NCBI GenBank assembly: GCA_963722665.1
Contig: CAVRNW010000009.1
Coordinates: 1-64,000, forward strand
Direction of reading: 5' to 3'
DNA length: 64,000 nt
Source of the DNA: Site-B1 sp963722665
GTDB taxonomy: Bacteria; Bacteroidota; Bacteroidia; Flavobacteriales; Flavobacteriaceae
Positions within the stretch are counted from its first letter, which is position 1, and each line of letters starts with the position of its first letter. Shown piece by piece: positions 44,730 through 54,941 of the stretch. The position numbers and the translations under genes were made by a program. Below the pieces are notes generated by a model. The model made no database searches. It was given only the letters and a program-made list of their open reading frames with translations, and was not told where the DNA came from.

Positions 44730-47700
44730 TTACATGTTCTTATAAATTTCTAAGCGTTCCCATCTGTTATCAACTTCTTCCTGTGCCTGTTTAAGAAGTT
44801 TAGCTCCTAATTCAGCATCGTCTTTAACAACCCTTGAGAAACGAGTCTCCATATACATGAAGTCTTCAAGAGGGGCGGCAGGTGCCTTAGAATCCAATTT
44901 GAACTTCTTCCCTTTTGGTTTAGAAGGGTCAAATCTAAATAATGGCCAATAACCTGTCTCAACAGCTTTTTCCTGGTGGATTGCTCCATCTTTAAGGTCA
45001 TAACCATGTTCACCACAATGTGAATACGCTATGATCAATGAAGGTCCAGGATAAGCTTCTGCTTCTTCGATAGCTTTAAGAGATTGAAGGTCTTTTGCTC
45101 CAATTGCAATTTGAGCAACATAAACATTTTCATAAGAAACTGCTTGTAAGGCTAAGCTTTTCTTGCTGGTTAATTTACCAGAAACAGAGAATTTAGCACT
45201 TGCGCCTAATGGTGTGGCCTTAGATGTTTGTCCTCCGGTATTAGAATAAACTTCAGTATCTAACACCATAATATTGATGTCTTCTCCAGATGCCAAAACG
45301 TGATCCACTCCACCAAAGCCTATATCATATGCCCAGCCGTCTCCACCAAGGATCCAAACTGATTTTCTACGTAGGTATTCTGTCAATTGTGACAGCTTTT
45401 TAGCTTCTGCCTTATTAATACCCGCTAACTTCGCTTTAAGCTTATCAAGATTCGCAAAGTTCTCCTCTTTTTCAGCCTCAGTTTTTTCTGGATTATTTAG
45501 TATGGCTTCTACCAATTCACTTCCAACTTCTTTTTCTAACGATTTCAATAATTGAATAGCGATTTCCTGTTTTTTTGACAAGGCCAATTTCATACCTAAG
45601 CCATATTCGGCATTATCTTCAAATAATGAATTTGCCCAGGCCGGTCCTCTGCCGAATTTATTTGTTTTATAAGGAGTTGTTGGTAAGTTGCCTCCATAAA
45701 TGGATGAACAACCTGTTGCGTTAGCTATTAATATACTATCTCCATATAATTGTGTTAACATTTTTATGTATGGAGTTTCACCACAACCTGAACATGCTCC
45801 AGAGAACTCAAATAATGGTTCAAGGAACTGAGACCCTTTTACATTTGTAATTTGTAATTCAGTTCTGTTATAATCAGGAAGATTAATAAAGTAATCCCAG
45901 TTTGGATCTTCTTGAGCTTCAACTTCAAGTTTAGCATGCATGTTGATTGCTTTGAAGTCGGGATCTTCTTTACTAATTGCAGGACAAACTGCCACACAAA
46001 GATCGCAACCGGTACAGTCCTGTGGAGAAACTTGTAACACATAGGATTCTGATTCTCCATTAAATGGTCTTCCTTTTGCAGGAACAGATTTTAATGATGA
46101 AGGAGCTCCCGCTAATTCTTCATTAGTTACCACTTTAGCTCTAATAGCTGCATGTGGGCATATCATCACACATTTATTACATTGAGTACAAATGTCTTCA
46201 CCGTCCCAAACTGGTATACTATCAGCAATACCACGTTTTTCATATTGAGTTGTTCCTGTTGGGAAAGTTCCATCAGCAGGGAACGCACTAACCGGAAGTT
46301 CATCTCCTCTACCTGCTAATATTTTTCCTAAAACCTCTTTCACAAAAGGATCTTCTGTACCGGTCATCATTGGTTTTAAGACAGTTTTGCTTGTTATTTT
46401 TTTAGGGTACTCTACTTTTTGAAGATTCTCCAAGGATTTATCAACAGCGTTAAAATTCATTTTAACAACATCATCTCCTTTATGAGAATATGATTTTACA
46501 ATAGCATCCTTAATTTTCTGAATTGCTTCATCTTTCGGTAAAACACCGGAAATTGCGAAGAAACAGGTTTGTAAAACTGTGTTGGTTCGTTTACCAAGAT
46601 TTGCGTCTTGAGCCACTTTTGTAGCGTCTACCACATAGAATTCTAATTCGTTCTCAACAATCGCCTCTTGCATTCTTTTAGGTAAAACATCCCAGATTTG
46701 ATCCTTATCAAATGGAGAGTTCAACAAAAAGGTTCCTGCTTGCTTAATGTTTTTTAAGATATCATATTTCTCAATAAAATTAAATTGATGGCAAGCAATA
46801 AAATTAGCTTTATGAATTAAGTATGTTGAATAAATTGGTTTAGGTCCAAAACGCAAATGAGATACTGTCTGAGCACCTGCTTTCTTAGAGTCATACACAA
46901 AATACCCCTGCACATAATTATCAGTTGTTTCTCCAATGATTTTAATGGAGTTCTTATTGGCTCCAACAGTTCCATCAGACCCTAAACCGTAAAACATACA
47001 GTTAAATGTAGTCTTAACCGTATTTAATCGTTCTCCTATTTCAAGACTAGTATTTGATACATCGTCATTAATACCAATTGTAAAGTGGTTCTTAGGTTGC
47101 TTTTTATCCAACTCATCATAAACCGCTTTAACCATTGCAGGGTCAAATTCTTTAGATGATAATCCATAACGACCACCAATGATTTTTGGCATTTCTCGAT
47201 TGCTTTCCATAAATGCGGAAACTATGTCTAGATATAATGGCTCACCTATACCGCCCGGTTCTTTTGTTCTGTCCAATACAGCAACTTTCTTAACTGTTTT
47301 TGGTAATGCATCAACAAAATGACTTATTGAGAATGGTCTAAACAAACGCACTATTATAGCACCTACTTTTTCACCATTGTTAACCATAGTGTCAACTGCT
47401 TCCATTACAGGGCCTTGACCCGATCCCATAATAACAATAACTTTCTCAGCTTCAGGATGACCCACATAATAGAACAAACTGTATTTTCTGCCTGTATGCT
47501 TATAAAACTCATCCATTGTTTTCTCAACAATTCCAGGTACTTTTTTGTAATAATTATTTGCGGCCTCTCTGGCTTGAAAGAACACATCCGGATTTTGAGA
47601 AGTTCCTCTAATAACAGGATTGTCAGGGTCCAATGATCTTTTTTTGTGAGCCATTATTTCATCTTCCGGCATCATATCTTTTATAATATCATCAGTTATT

Positions 47701-48260
47701 GAATCAATTTTTGATATTTCATGAGATGTTCTAAAGCCATCAAAAATATTCATAAAAGGGATTCTTGTTTTTAAAGTTGCAACCTGTGAAATAAGTGCAA
47801 AGTCCTGTGCTTCCTGTACCGACCCCCCAAATAACATAGAAAATCCTGTTTGGCGTGCAGCCATAACATCAGAATGATCACCAAATATGGATAATGCATG
47901 AGTGGCAATGGTTCTTGCCGCAACATGAATAACAGAAGGTAATAATTCGCCTGCTATCTTATACATGTTAGGAATCATTAACAGCAATCCTTGAGAAGCT
48001 GTAAAAGTAGTTGTCAAAGCACCGGCTTGTAAAGATCCATGAACTGCGCCGGAGGCACCGCCTTCACTTTGCATTTCAACTATTCTAGGAACATTGTTCC
48101 AAATATTTGTTTCTCCGTTAGAGCTATAAACATCTACGTGCTCTCCCATTGGCGAAGCAGGTGTAATAGGATATATTGCGCAAACCTCGTTGGTTTTATG
48201 TGCAACTCTGGCAACCGCTTCGTTGGCATCGCAAATTAGTTTTGGAAATGATTTTTTCAT
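44730..48260 (-). CDS. nifJ: Pyruvate:ferredoxin (flavodoxin) oxidoreductase
   Basis: The 1176 aa single-chain enzyme has, in order, the pyruvate-binding alpha domain (EVCAIYPITPASPMGEH), a domain II, the gamma domain (FYGLGSDGTVGANKNSIK), a 2[4Fe-4S] segment (CTQCNKCVMICP and CTGCDLCVAVCP) and the TPP domain with the proximal cluster (SGACSGCGETPYIK, ANATGCSSIYGG, LGGDGWAYDIGFGG). It decarboxylates pyruvate to acetyl-CoA and passes electrons to ferredoxin, or works in reverse. The length is typical. A ferredoxin gene lies next upstream on the same strand. Confidence 0.95.
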   Translation of the reverse strand: MKKSFPKLICDANEAVARVAHKTNEVCAIYPITPASPMGEHVDVYSSNGETNIWNNVPRIVEMQSEGGASGAVHGSLQAGALTTTFTASQGLLLMIPNMYKIAGELLPSVIHVAARTIATHALSIFGDHSDVMAARQTGFSMLFGGSVQEAQDFALISQVATLKTRIPFMNIFDGFRTSHEISKIDSITDDIIKDMMPEDEIMAHKKRSLDPDNPVIRGTSQNPDVFFQAREAANNYYKKVPGIVEKTMDEFYKHTGRKYSLFYYVGHPEAEKVIVIMGSGQGPVMEAVDTMVNNGEKVGAIIVRLFRPFSISHFVDALPKTVKKVAVLDRTKEPGGIGEPLYLDIVSAFMESNREMPKIIGGRYGLSSKEFDPAMVKAVYDELDKKQPKNHFTIGINDDVSNTSLEIGERLNTVKTTFNCMFYGLGSDGTVGANKNSIKIIGETTDNYVQGYFVYDSKKAGAQTVSHLRFGPKPIYSTYLIHKANFIACHQFNFIEKYDILKNIKQAGTFLLNSPFDKDQIWDVLPKRMQEAIVENELEFYVVDATKVAQDANLGKRTNTVLQTCFFAISGVLPKDEAIQKIKDAIVKSYSHKGDDVVKMNFNAVDKSLENLQKVEYPKKITSKTVLKPMMTGTEDPFVKEVLGKILAGRGDELPVSAFPADGTFPTGTTQYEKRGIADSIPVWDGEDICTQCNKCVMICPHAAIRAKVVTNEELAGAPSSLKSVPAKGRPFNGESESYVLQVSPQDCTGCDLCVAVCPAISKEDPDFKAINMHAKLEVEAQEDPNWDYFINLPDYNRTELQITNVKGSQFLEPLFEFSGACSGCGETPYIKMLTQLYGDSILIANATGCSSIYGGNLPTTPYKTNKFGRGPAWANSLFEDNAEYGLGMKLALSKKQEIAIQLLKSLEKEVGSELVEAILNNPEKTEAEKEENFANLDKLKAKLAGINKAEAKKLSQLTEYLRRKSVWILGGDGWAYDIGFGGVDHVLASGEDINIMVLDTEVYSNTGGQTSKATPLGASAKFSVSGKLTSKKSLALQAVSYENVYVAQIAIGAKDLQSLKAIEEAEAYPGPSLIIAYSHCGEHGYDLKDGAIHQEKAVETGYWPLFRFDPSKPKGKKFKLDSKAPAAPLEDFMYMETRFSRVVKDDAELGAKLLKQAQEEVDNRWERLEIYKNM

Positions 48261-48279
48261 AATTAGTTTTTAAGATTAC

Positions 48280-48325
48280 GCATTAGAAATATTACATCTA
48301 TCAGTCTAGTCTGAATTTCTAATGC
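48280..48325 (-). promoter_or_regulatory. Inverted repeat in the nifJ leader
   Basis: GCATTAGAAAT (48280-48290) and ATTTCTAATGC (48315-48325) are perfect inverses 24 bp apart. The first arm ends about 20 bp upstream of the nifJ start, so it would fold into the mRNA leader or serve as an operator. The 311-bp gap 48261-48571 otherwise holds only the ferredoxin terminator and AT-rich sequence. Confidence 0.4.
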
Positions 48326-48488
48326 TTTTAAATAATTTAAAAGATGCTGTAAAATTATAACGAATCTATAGGGTAGACTATGACATTTATCAGCAAAAAA
48401 GTGGTTCAATTGAAGCTCTTATGTCCTTAGTACCTATTAAACAATAGTGTTTTTCAAAATTTGGAATAGAGATACTTAAATTACAAAA

Positions 48489-48524
48489 CAAAAGCACTTA
48501 TAATTTGTCATTATAAGTGCTTTT
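48489..48524 (-). terminator. Intrinsic terminator after the ferredoxin gene
   Basis: AAAGCACTTATAA (48491-48503) pairs with TTATAAGTGCTTT (48511-48523) around a 7-base loop. A-rich sequence on the left gives a U-rich tail leftward. It lies about 48 bp after the ferredoxin stop, so nifJ is transcribed separately. Confidence 0.75.
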
Positions 48525-48571
48525 ACGCAAAAATAGTTACTTAAAAACTTAATTACATTATTTATTTCAAA

Positions 48572-48922
48572 TTACTCACCATGTAACCAAGCCTTCTTAG
48601 CTAAGAGTTCATCTTCTGATTCAACATGACTTTCATCAGGAACACAGCAATCTACAGGACAAACTGAAGCGCATTGAGGTTCATCATGGAAGCCTTTACA
48701 TTCTGTACACTTGTCTGGAACTATATAATAAAACTCATCTGATAGAGGCTCATTAGATGCATTCGCATCCGCTTCTTTACCACTTGGTGTTTTTATTGTT
48801 CCGCTTAGAGCTGTTTCATCAGCATATACCCATTCCTGATCTGGTTCATATATTGCATTGTTTGGACATTCTGAAATACAAGCATCACAATTAATGCATT
48901 CATCTGTTATAATAATAGCCAT
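48572..48922 (-). CDS. 2[4Fe-4S] ferredoxin with extended second half
   Basis: The 116 aa product has one cluster motif CINCDACISECP at about residues 9-20. The second motif is interrupted by an insert, CTECKGFHDEPQCASVCP. This matches the Alvin/YfhL-type ferredoxins with an insertion between cysteines and a C-terminal helix. A spacer of about 45 residues separates the motifs. Placed between nifJ and korAB, it is the likely electron partner of one or both enzymes. No signal peptide is present. Confidence 0.9.
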   Translation of the reverse strand: MAIIITDECINCDACISECPNNAIYEPDQEWVYADETALSGTIKTPSGKEADANASNEPLSDEFYYIVPDKCTECKGFHDEPQCASVCPVDCCVPDESHVESEDELLAKKAWLHGE

Positions 48923-49079
48923 TGTTTTCTGTTTTTATTAATATATGGTGTAAAATTATCATTCTTTTTACATCATATAAATGATAAAAATCATATTTCC
49001 TTTTAAAAAGTGAAAGTAATTTTGACCATTTACATTTACTTTCGATAATTTTGTAATTTTCATTAATACATTCATAGTT

Positions 49080-50936
49080 ATGATTCCAACAATAAAAAAT
49101 TCTAAACAGGAAGTTCTTGAGGCCGTAATAATACGGTTTGTTGGGGATTCCGGTGATGGAATGCAGCTCACAGGAACTCAGTTTTCAGATACTTCGGCCA
49201 TGTTTGGTAATGATATAGCCACTTTCCCTAATTATCCATCAGAAATTAGAGCACCCCAAGGCAGTCTTTATGGTGTTTCCGGATATCAAGTGCATATTGG
49301 AAGTGTCGAGATAAGCACACCGGGAGACAATGTTGACCTGTTAGTTGCTATGAATCCGGCAGGTTTAAAAACAAATTTACATGCTGTGAAGCCCGGTCAT
49401 ACTATTATTGTAGACACTGATTCGTTCACAAAAAAGAATTTAGAAAAGGCTCAGTACGAAACAAATCCTTTAGAAGATGACTCCCTTGATAATTATAGGG
49501 TTATAGAAGTTGCTATGACTTCATTAACTAAGGAAGCTTTAAAAAATATAGATGGATTAGACAACAAAAGCATTACAAGAAGTAAGAATATGTTTGCCCT
49601 CGGTATGGTTTATTGGATGTATGATCGTTCTAAAGACTATACAATTGACTTTTTTAATAAAAAATTCAAATCACACCCTGAAATAATAGAAGCTAACACC
49701 AAAGTTCTTAATGCCGGTTTCTTTTTTGCTGAAACTTTGGAGCTCATTCCTAATTCGTATACAATAGCTCCTGCGAAAATGATAAAGGGCAAATATAGAA
49801 TTATAATGGGTAATACCGCAACAGCCTGGGGTTTTCTGGCAGCTGCAGAAAAATCTGGTCTTGAGCTGTTTTTAGGTTCGTATCCTATAACTCCTGCTAC
49901 AGATATTTTGCATGAATTGGTGAAACATAAGCATTTTGGAGTTAAAGCGTTTCAGGCAGAAGATGAAATTGCAGGCATTACCTCAACTATTGGGGCTTCC
50001 TTTGCTGGTGATTTGGCCATTACAACGACCTCTGGCCCTGGTCTCGCATTAAAAGGTGAGGCTTTGGGTTTAGCGATGATGGTTGAATTACCGATTGTTG
50101 TTGTCAATGTTCAGCGTGGTGGACCATCTACGGGATTACCTACTAAAACCGAACAATCAGATTTGTTACAGGCCATGTATGGAAGGAATGGCGAAAGCCC
50201 GGTCATTGTAATTGCTGCAAGTACACCTGCCAACTGTTTTAATTTTGCTTATGAAGCTGCTAAAATGGCTTTAGAACATATGACTCCTGTTATATTATTA
50301 ACAGATGGTTATATTGCAAATGGTTCTGCTCCTTGGAAAATCAAATCTGTCGATGATATGCCGGAAATAAAGAACAATATCGTTTCTGAATATCATGACA
50401 ATTGGAATCCTTATGATAGAGATGAAAAAACTTTAGCTCGTAACTGGGCTATTCCAGGAACTCCGGGATTGGAGCACAGAGTTGGTGGTTTAGAAAAAGA
50501 TAAAGTTACCGGTAATGTATCCTATGTCCCTGAAAACCATGAGTTCATGACTAATATTAGAGCTGAAAAAATTAAACGGGTCCAAAATTATATTCCCGAT
50601 ATAAAAACTGAATTTGCTGAAAAAGGAGATCTCTTGGTTATTGGCTGGGGTGGAACATACGGTTCATTGCATTCGGCAGTAAAACAATTAAATGAGGAGG
50701 GATTAAAAAATATTGGTTTTGCACATTTCAATTATATAAATCCACTACCGAAAAACACAGAGGACGTATTGAAAAAGTTCAAAAAGATTATAGTTTGTGA
50801 ATTAAACAATGGTCAGTTCTCCAAAGTTCTAAAAATTAACTTCAACGATTTTGAATTCATGCAATTTAATAAAGTGCAAGGACTTCCTTTTGGAAATACT
50901 GAGTTGATTGAGAAATTTAAACAATTAGTAAAATAG
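49080..50936 (+). CDS. korA: 2-oxoacid:ferredoxin oxidoreductase, fused gamma-alpha subunit
   Basis: The 618 aa product joins an N-terminal gamma domain (about residues 15-200: IIRFVGDSGDGMQLTGTQFS, NYPSEIRAPQGS) to an alpha domain (about 225-618: LGSYPITPATDILHEL, QAEDEIAGITSTIGASFAG, TTTSGPGLALKGEALGLA, NVQRGGPSTGLPTKTEQSDL). That order is typical of 2-oxoglutarate:ferredoxin oxidoreductases of the KorA/OorA type. With KorB it converts 2-oxoglutarate to succinyl-CoA and reduces ferredoxin. Other 2-oxoacids are possible. It is followed by korB after 2 bp. Confidence 0.92.
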   Translation: MIPTIKNSKQEVLEAVIIRFVGDSGDGMQLTGTQFSDTSAMFGNDIATFPNYPSEIRAPQGSLYGVSGYQVHIGSVEISTPGDNVDLLVAMNPAGLKTNLHAVKPGHTIIVDTDSFTKKNLEKAQYETNPLEDDSLDNYRVIEVAMTSLTKEALKNIDGLDNKSITRSKNMFALGMVYWMYDRSKDYTIDFFNKKFKSHPEIIEANTKVLNAGFFFAETLELIPNSYTIAPAKMIKGKYRIIMGNTATAWGFLAAAEKSGLELFLGSYPITPATDILHELVKHKHFGVKAFQAEDEIAGITSTIGASFAGDLAITTTSGPGLALKGEALGLAMMVELPIVVVNVQRGGPSTGLPTKTEQSDLLQAMYGRNGESPVIVIAASTPANCFNFAYEAAKMALEHMTPVILLTDGYIANGSAPWKIKSVDDMPEIKNNIVSEYHDNWNPYDRDEKTLARNWAIPGTPGLEHRVGGLEKDKVTGNVSYVPENHEFMTNIRAEKIKRVQNYIPDIKTEFAEKGDLLVIGWGGTYGSLHSAVKQLNEEGLKNIGFAHFNYINPLPKNTEDVLKKFKKIIVCELNNGQFSKVLKINFNDFEFMQFNKVQGLPFGNTELIEKFKQLVK

Positions 50937-50938
50937 TT

Positions 50939-51952
50939 ATGGAAACAACAGCTGAAAAAAAATATACGTTTAAAGATTTTGCAAGTGATCAGGAAGTTAG
51001 ATGGTGTCCGGGTTGTGACGATTATGTTATTTTACGATCTATGCAAAAAGCACTCCCTGAAATGGGGGTTAAAAAGGAAGATGTTGTATTTATTTCCGGT
51101 ATTGGGTGTTCATCACGCTTTCCCTATTATATGAATACTTATGGCATGCATGGCATTCACGGAAGGGCTACTGCAATAGCTTCTGGTGTAAAGTTGGCTA
51201 ACCCAAAATTAAGTGTTTGGGTTATTACTGGTGATGGAGACGCCATGGCTATAGGTGGAAACCATTTTATTCATGTTTTAAGACGAAATATTAACCTGAA
51301 TATTATTTTGTTTAATAACGAAATTTATGGGCTAACAAAAGGACAGTTTTCTCCAACATCATTAGTTGGTCAAAAAACAAAATCATCTCCTTATGGTAAC
51401 ACACAACCACCTTTTTTACCGGGTGAATTAGCAATTGGAGCTCAAGCAAGGTTTTTTGCAAGAATTGGCGGTAACACTCCAAAAGAAATGACAGAGTTGT
51501 TTATTCAAGCAGAAAAATTTAAAGGAACTTCATTAATAGAGGTATTACAAAACTGTGTCATTTTTAATGATGGATGTTTTACTCAGTTTACAGATAAAGA
51601 TGTTCGTGAAGACAAGCAATTACATGTTGAACACGGAAAGCCTATGATATTTGGTAAAGAAAAAAACAAGGGTTTAATATTGAACGGGCTAAAATTAGAA
51701 GTAGTCACTATAGGAGAAAATGGTATCACTCAGGAAGATCTAATAGTTCATAATGCCAAAGAAAAAGACCCTACTCTGCACCAAATGTTAGTAAGGTTAG
51801 AATATCCTCTGGTAACTGGAATTATTAGAAGTTATGATGATGTAACCTTAGAAGAAAGGGAAGACGCTTTAACTGCGCAGGTAAAATCAAATTCAAATTT
51901 CAGAAAAACGGATGATCTGTTCTTCTCCGGAGAAACTTACGAGGTAAAATAA
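50939..51952 (+). CDS. korB: 2-oxoacid:ferredoxin oxidoreductase beta subunit (TPP-binding)
   Basis: The 337 aa product has the proximal cluster/TPP motifs VRWCPGCDDYVIL, SGIGCSSRFPYYM, HGIHGRATAIASG and the TPP-Mg site TGDGDAMAIGGNH with NNEIYGLTKGQFSPTS. The latter motif is typical of the KorB group. It forms the catalytic partner of KorA. It is coupled to korA (2-bp gap) and ends 8 bp before the stop codon of the converging antiporter gene. Confidence 0.93.
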   Translation: METTAEKKYTFKDFASDQEVRWCPGCDDYVILRSMQKALPEMGVKKEDVVFISGIGCSSRFPYYMNTYGMHGIHGRATAIASGVKLANPKLSVWVITGDGDAMAIGGNHFIHVLRRNINLNIILFNNEIYGLTKGQFSPTSLVGQKTKSSPYGNTQPPFLPGELAIGAQARFFARIGGNTPKEMTELFIQAEKFKGTSLIEVLQNCVIFNDGCFTQFTDKDVREDKQLHVEHGKPMIFGKEKNKGLILNGLKLEVVTIGENGITQEDLIVHNAKEKDPTLHQMLVRLEYPLVTGIIRSYDDVTLEEREDALTAQVKSNSNFRKTDDLFFSGETYEVK

Positions 51953-51960
51953 AAAATAAA

Positions 51961-53784
51961 CTAAGCATCTATTTTCTTTCCTAAATAGACAAATTTAGAG
52001 TTGTCGTCTAATTTCAAATCTTTAATTGATGCGGGGACTATGTCCAGAAACCCGGATTTACGTTTAATAAATAAAGGAACAATATCTTTGTTTTTTTTGG
52101 TAATTTCAATTAAAGAGTCATAATGCGCCTTTGAATCTATTTCCACCTCATGTATCTTCGGGTATTTTCTAGCCACCTCTGTTAGTTTAACAAAATCATC
52201 TGTGTGTGAAAATAGTCCGTCTTTAGGGTTGTTGTTTGGATCATTCATCTCTTCCGGAGTAATTAATCGGAAGCTGCCATTTTCCCCAAACTGATCTTTA
52301 AATTTATTGATTGCAAATTTATTAATGTTTGAATTCCCTGTCAAACACAATAGATATCCTACGTCATTCAACTCTATGTTATCTGCAAGATCTTCAGAGA
52401 AAATGTCTTGCTTTATGGCTTCAAGGCCTAATAATTTTGCATTGTTAATATTGTTAGTGTTTGAATCAACAAGAACAACGTGTCTATTGTTCATTTTTAA
52501 ATAACCTGCAATCAATACAGATAGCTTTCCTGCCCCTACAATTAATATTCCTTCGCTTTTCAATAAAAAGACCCCAACTATCTTGGCAAAAACCCTGGCT
52601 GTAGTAGCATTCAATAAAACGGTTCCCAAAACAACCATAAACACTAAAGGTGTGATGTATTCAGCACCTTCTACTCCTGCCTTCAATAACTTGCTTCCAA
52701 ATAAAGAAGCTATCCCTGCCGCAACGATTCCTCGAGGACCAACCCAGCTAATAAAAATCTTTTCATTTGTTTTTAAGTTTGATCCCATAGTGCTTAAAAA
52801 CACCGCCAAAGGTCTGATAACTAAAATGACTATCAAAAATAATATGGCGGTTTTCCAATTATATAAAAGCATCATGTCTTCCATATTAATGTTTGCAGCC
52901 AACAGAATAAAAAGAATTGAAATAAGTAAAACACTAAGTGATTCTTTGAAATAAAGTAGCTCCTTAATGTTTTCCAGCTTGTTGTTTCCGAGAACCATTC
53001 CCATAACCACTACAGCCAGTAATCCTGATTCATGTGCAAATAAATCAGATTCAACATAAACTAAAAGTACGGTTGACAGTGAAACTACATTAAGTAAATA
53101 ATGCGGGATCAGGTTTTTGTTTATTGCAAAGGCGAGTGCATGGGCAAAAGTGAACCCGAAAGTAGTTCCGAATAATAATATTTTTAAAAATTCGATTAAA
53201 GCTGTTTTAGTAAACCCGCCGCCGCCGCCGACACTAATGAATTCAAAAACTAAAACGGCAACCAATGCCCCGATAGGATCAATTAAAATTCCTTCCCATT
53301 TTAGTACTGCCGAAACATCCTTTTTAAGCGGAATGTTTCTTAATATTGGTGTAATAACTGTAGGGCCTGTGACAATAATTAAAGCAGAGAATAAAAAGGA
53401 CAGTTCCCAACTTAGGTCAAAGACATAATGCGCAATAAGTCCGCCTCCAAAAAAGGTTATAGCTGCCCCTAGTGTTATCAGTTTTGTGATTACTGGTCCC
53501 ACCGTTTTGATCTCATTTCTTTTTAGGGTCAACCCGCCTTCAAAAAGAATTATGCTAATAGCTAACGAAACAAAATAATAGAGTCCGTCTCCCGGGAATA
53601 AGCCTTTTTGACCGTTCCAAACAGGTTCGATCCATTTTGACCCATCGTCCGATAAAAATTCTGCCGCTATTGGACCAACTAATAGCCCTATTAGAATCAA
53701 AGGTAATATGGCGGGAATTTTAAATTTCCATGCCACCCATTGTGCTAATATGCCTAAAATAATTATTCCTGCTAATTCTATCAT
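51961..53784 (-). CDS. CPA1-type Na+/H+ antiporter with C-terminal TrkA (RCK) domain
   Basis: The 607 aa product has about twelve membrane segments (residues 1-405) with antiporter signatures (ALIIVTGPTVITPILRN, LKWEGILIDPIGALVAV, FISWVGPRGIVAAGIASLF). A cytoplasmic TrkA_N/RCK domain follows (GILIVGAGKLSVLIAGYLKMNN, about 420-530), then a TrkA_C-like tail. It belongs to the NhaP group. The RCK domain suggests nucleotide or ion gating. It is divergent from the USP-SulP pair, which may share a role in sodium or pH balance. Confidence 0.88.
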   Translation of the reverse strand: MIELAGIIILGILAQWVAWKFKIPAILPLILIGLLVGPIAAEFLSDDGSKWIEPVWNGQKGLFPGDGLYYFVSLAISIILFEGGLTLKRNEIKTVGPVITKLITLGAAITFFGGGLIAHYVFDLSWELSFLFSALIIVTGPTVITPILRNIPLKKDVSAVLKWEGILIDPIGALVAVLVFEFISVGGGGGFTKTALIEFLKILLFGTTFGFTFAHALAFAINKNLIPHYLLNVVSLSTVLLVYVESDLFAHESGLLAVVVMGMVLGNNKLENIKELLYFKESLSVLLISILFILLAANINMEDMMLLYNWKTAILFLIVILVIRPLAVFLSTMGSNLKTNEKIFISWVGPRGIVAAGIASLFGSKLLKAGVEGAEYITPLVFMVVLGTVLLNATTARVFAKIVGVFLLKSEGILIVGAGKLSVLIAGYLKMNNRHVVLVDSNTNNINNAKLLGLEAIKQDIFSEDLADNIELNDVGYLLCLTGNSNINKFAINKFKDQFGENGSFRLITPEEMNDPNNNPKDGLFSHTDDFVKLTEVARKYPKIHEVEIDSKAHYDSLIEITKKNKDIVPLFIKRKSGFLDIVPASIKDLKLDDNSKFVYLGKKIDA

Positions 53785-54032
53785 TGAGTAATTTTGATGT
53801 TAAATTACTAATTTTTAATCCATAATACCAAAGAACAAAACCCAACATTTTATCTTATGTTCGTAAGATTGTAATTTCTTATTATGTAAGGAAGTTAAAT
53901 CAATATCTAAATTTTTTAATTCTGATCATCTTTTTTCACTATTAAACCTTTTAGAAACAAATTAATGATAGAATTCAATATTCTTAATTCACAAAACAAA
54001 AGGAGTAAGCGTTTAAAAAGTTCTTTTGCGCA

Positions 54033-54941
54033 ATGGATTATCAGTTTCTCTCAAAAAATGCTATCTTTCAAGTCAAACCAAAGATTGAATCCTTGAAGGA
54101 AAAACCATTTAACACGATTGCTGTTGGCACGGCTTTTTCACCTAATTTAAAACCAAACATATATGAGGCTTCCAGACTTTCTTTATTCTTTGGGTCTAAA
54201 CTTATTTTGATACATGTTGGAGAAGAATCTTCTGAAAAAATTAAGAAGATAAAAGAGATTTTGAAGCCTTTTATAAAGAGTGGTTTATCATATCAAATTG
54301 TTTTTAAAATTGGAGATCCTGTTGATGTTATCTTATCAATTACAAAAGAGCAAAACGTTGACCTTCTTATTTTAGGTGCCTTACAAAGAGAAAATATTCT
54401 AAATTACTATGTTGGGTCCATAGCCAGAAAAATTACCAGACAAACAAGTTGTTCTGTGCTTCTGTTGATAAAACCATCTGTTGAAAGAGTGCCATGTGAG
54501 CATGTTGTGGTGAATGGATTAAAAGATCCTAAAACGAGGGAAACAATTAACGCTGCTTTTTTTGTGGCAAATAAATTAGGTGCTAATAAAATAACCATTG
54601 TAGAAGAGATAAGTCATCAAGAAGTTGCGGTTAATGTTAACGATGACAAATCCTTAAGAAGGTCAACCATAGTAAAAGAACGCTTAAGATTGCGTGAAAA
54701 CTCCAGGGTAAAAGAACTAATTCAGAGTGTGCCAGACAATTTTAAGCAAGATATCAATATTAAAACTCAACCTATTTTTGGTAAAAGAGGATATTCCATA
54801 GGCCATTATGCACAAATGGTTCGGGCAGATCTTTTAGTAATGAACGCTCCAAGCAAAATGAGCTTTTGGGATCGATTATTCACTCATGATATTGAACATA
54901 TATTAACCGAATTACCAACCGATGTTTTGATTATTCAATGA
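54033..54941 (+). CDS. Tandem universal stress protein
   Basis: The 302 aa product has two USP domains. The first (about residues 25-150) ends with the ATP-binding style motif GALQRENILNYYVGSIARKITRQTSC. The second (about 155-302) has LVMNAPSKM and ends with the DVLIIQ strand. It overlaps the SulP gene by 4 bp, so the two are made together. USP-SulP pairs are frequent, and the USP may regulate the transporter. The 248-bp gap upstream (53785-54032) is AT-rich with no clear motif. Confidence 0.85.
   Translation: MDYQFLSKNAIFQVKPKIESLKEKPFNTIAVGTAFSPNLKPNIYEASRLSLFFGSKLILIHVGEESSEKIKKIKEILKPFIKSGLSYQIVFKIGDPVDVILSITKEQNVDLLILGALQRENILNYYVGSIARKITRQTSCSVLLLIKPSVERVPCEHVVVNGLKDPKTRETINAAFFVANKLGANKITIVEEISHQEVAVNVNDDKSLRRSTIVKERLRLRENSRVKELIQSVPDNFKQDINIKTQPIFGKRGYSIGHYAQMVRADLLVMNAPSKMSFWDRLFTHDIEHILTELPTDVLIIQ

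Noticed and set aside
48261..48571. Possible small RNA or gene in the 311-bp nifJ upstream gap
   Set aside because: Apart from the inverted repeat and the ferredoxin terminator, no open frame, promoter pair or further structure could be supported.
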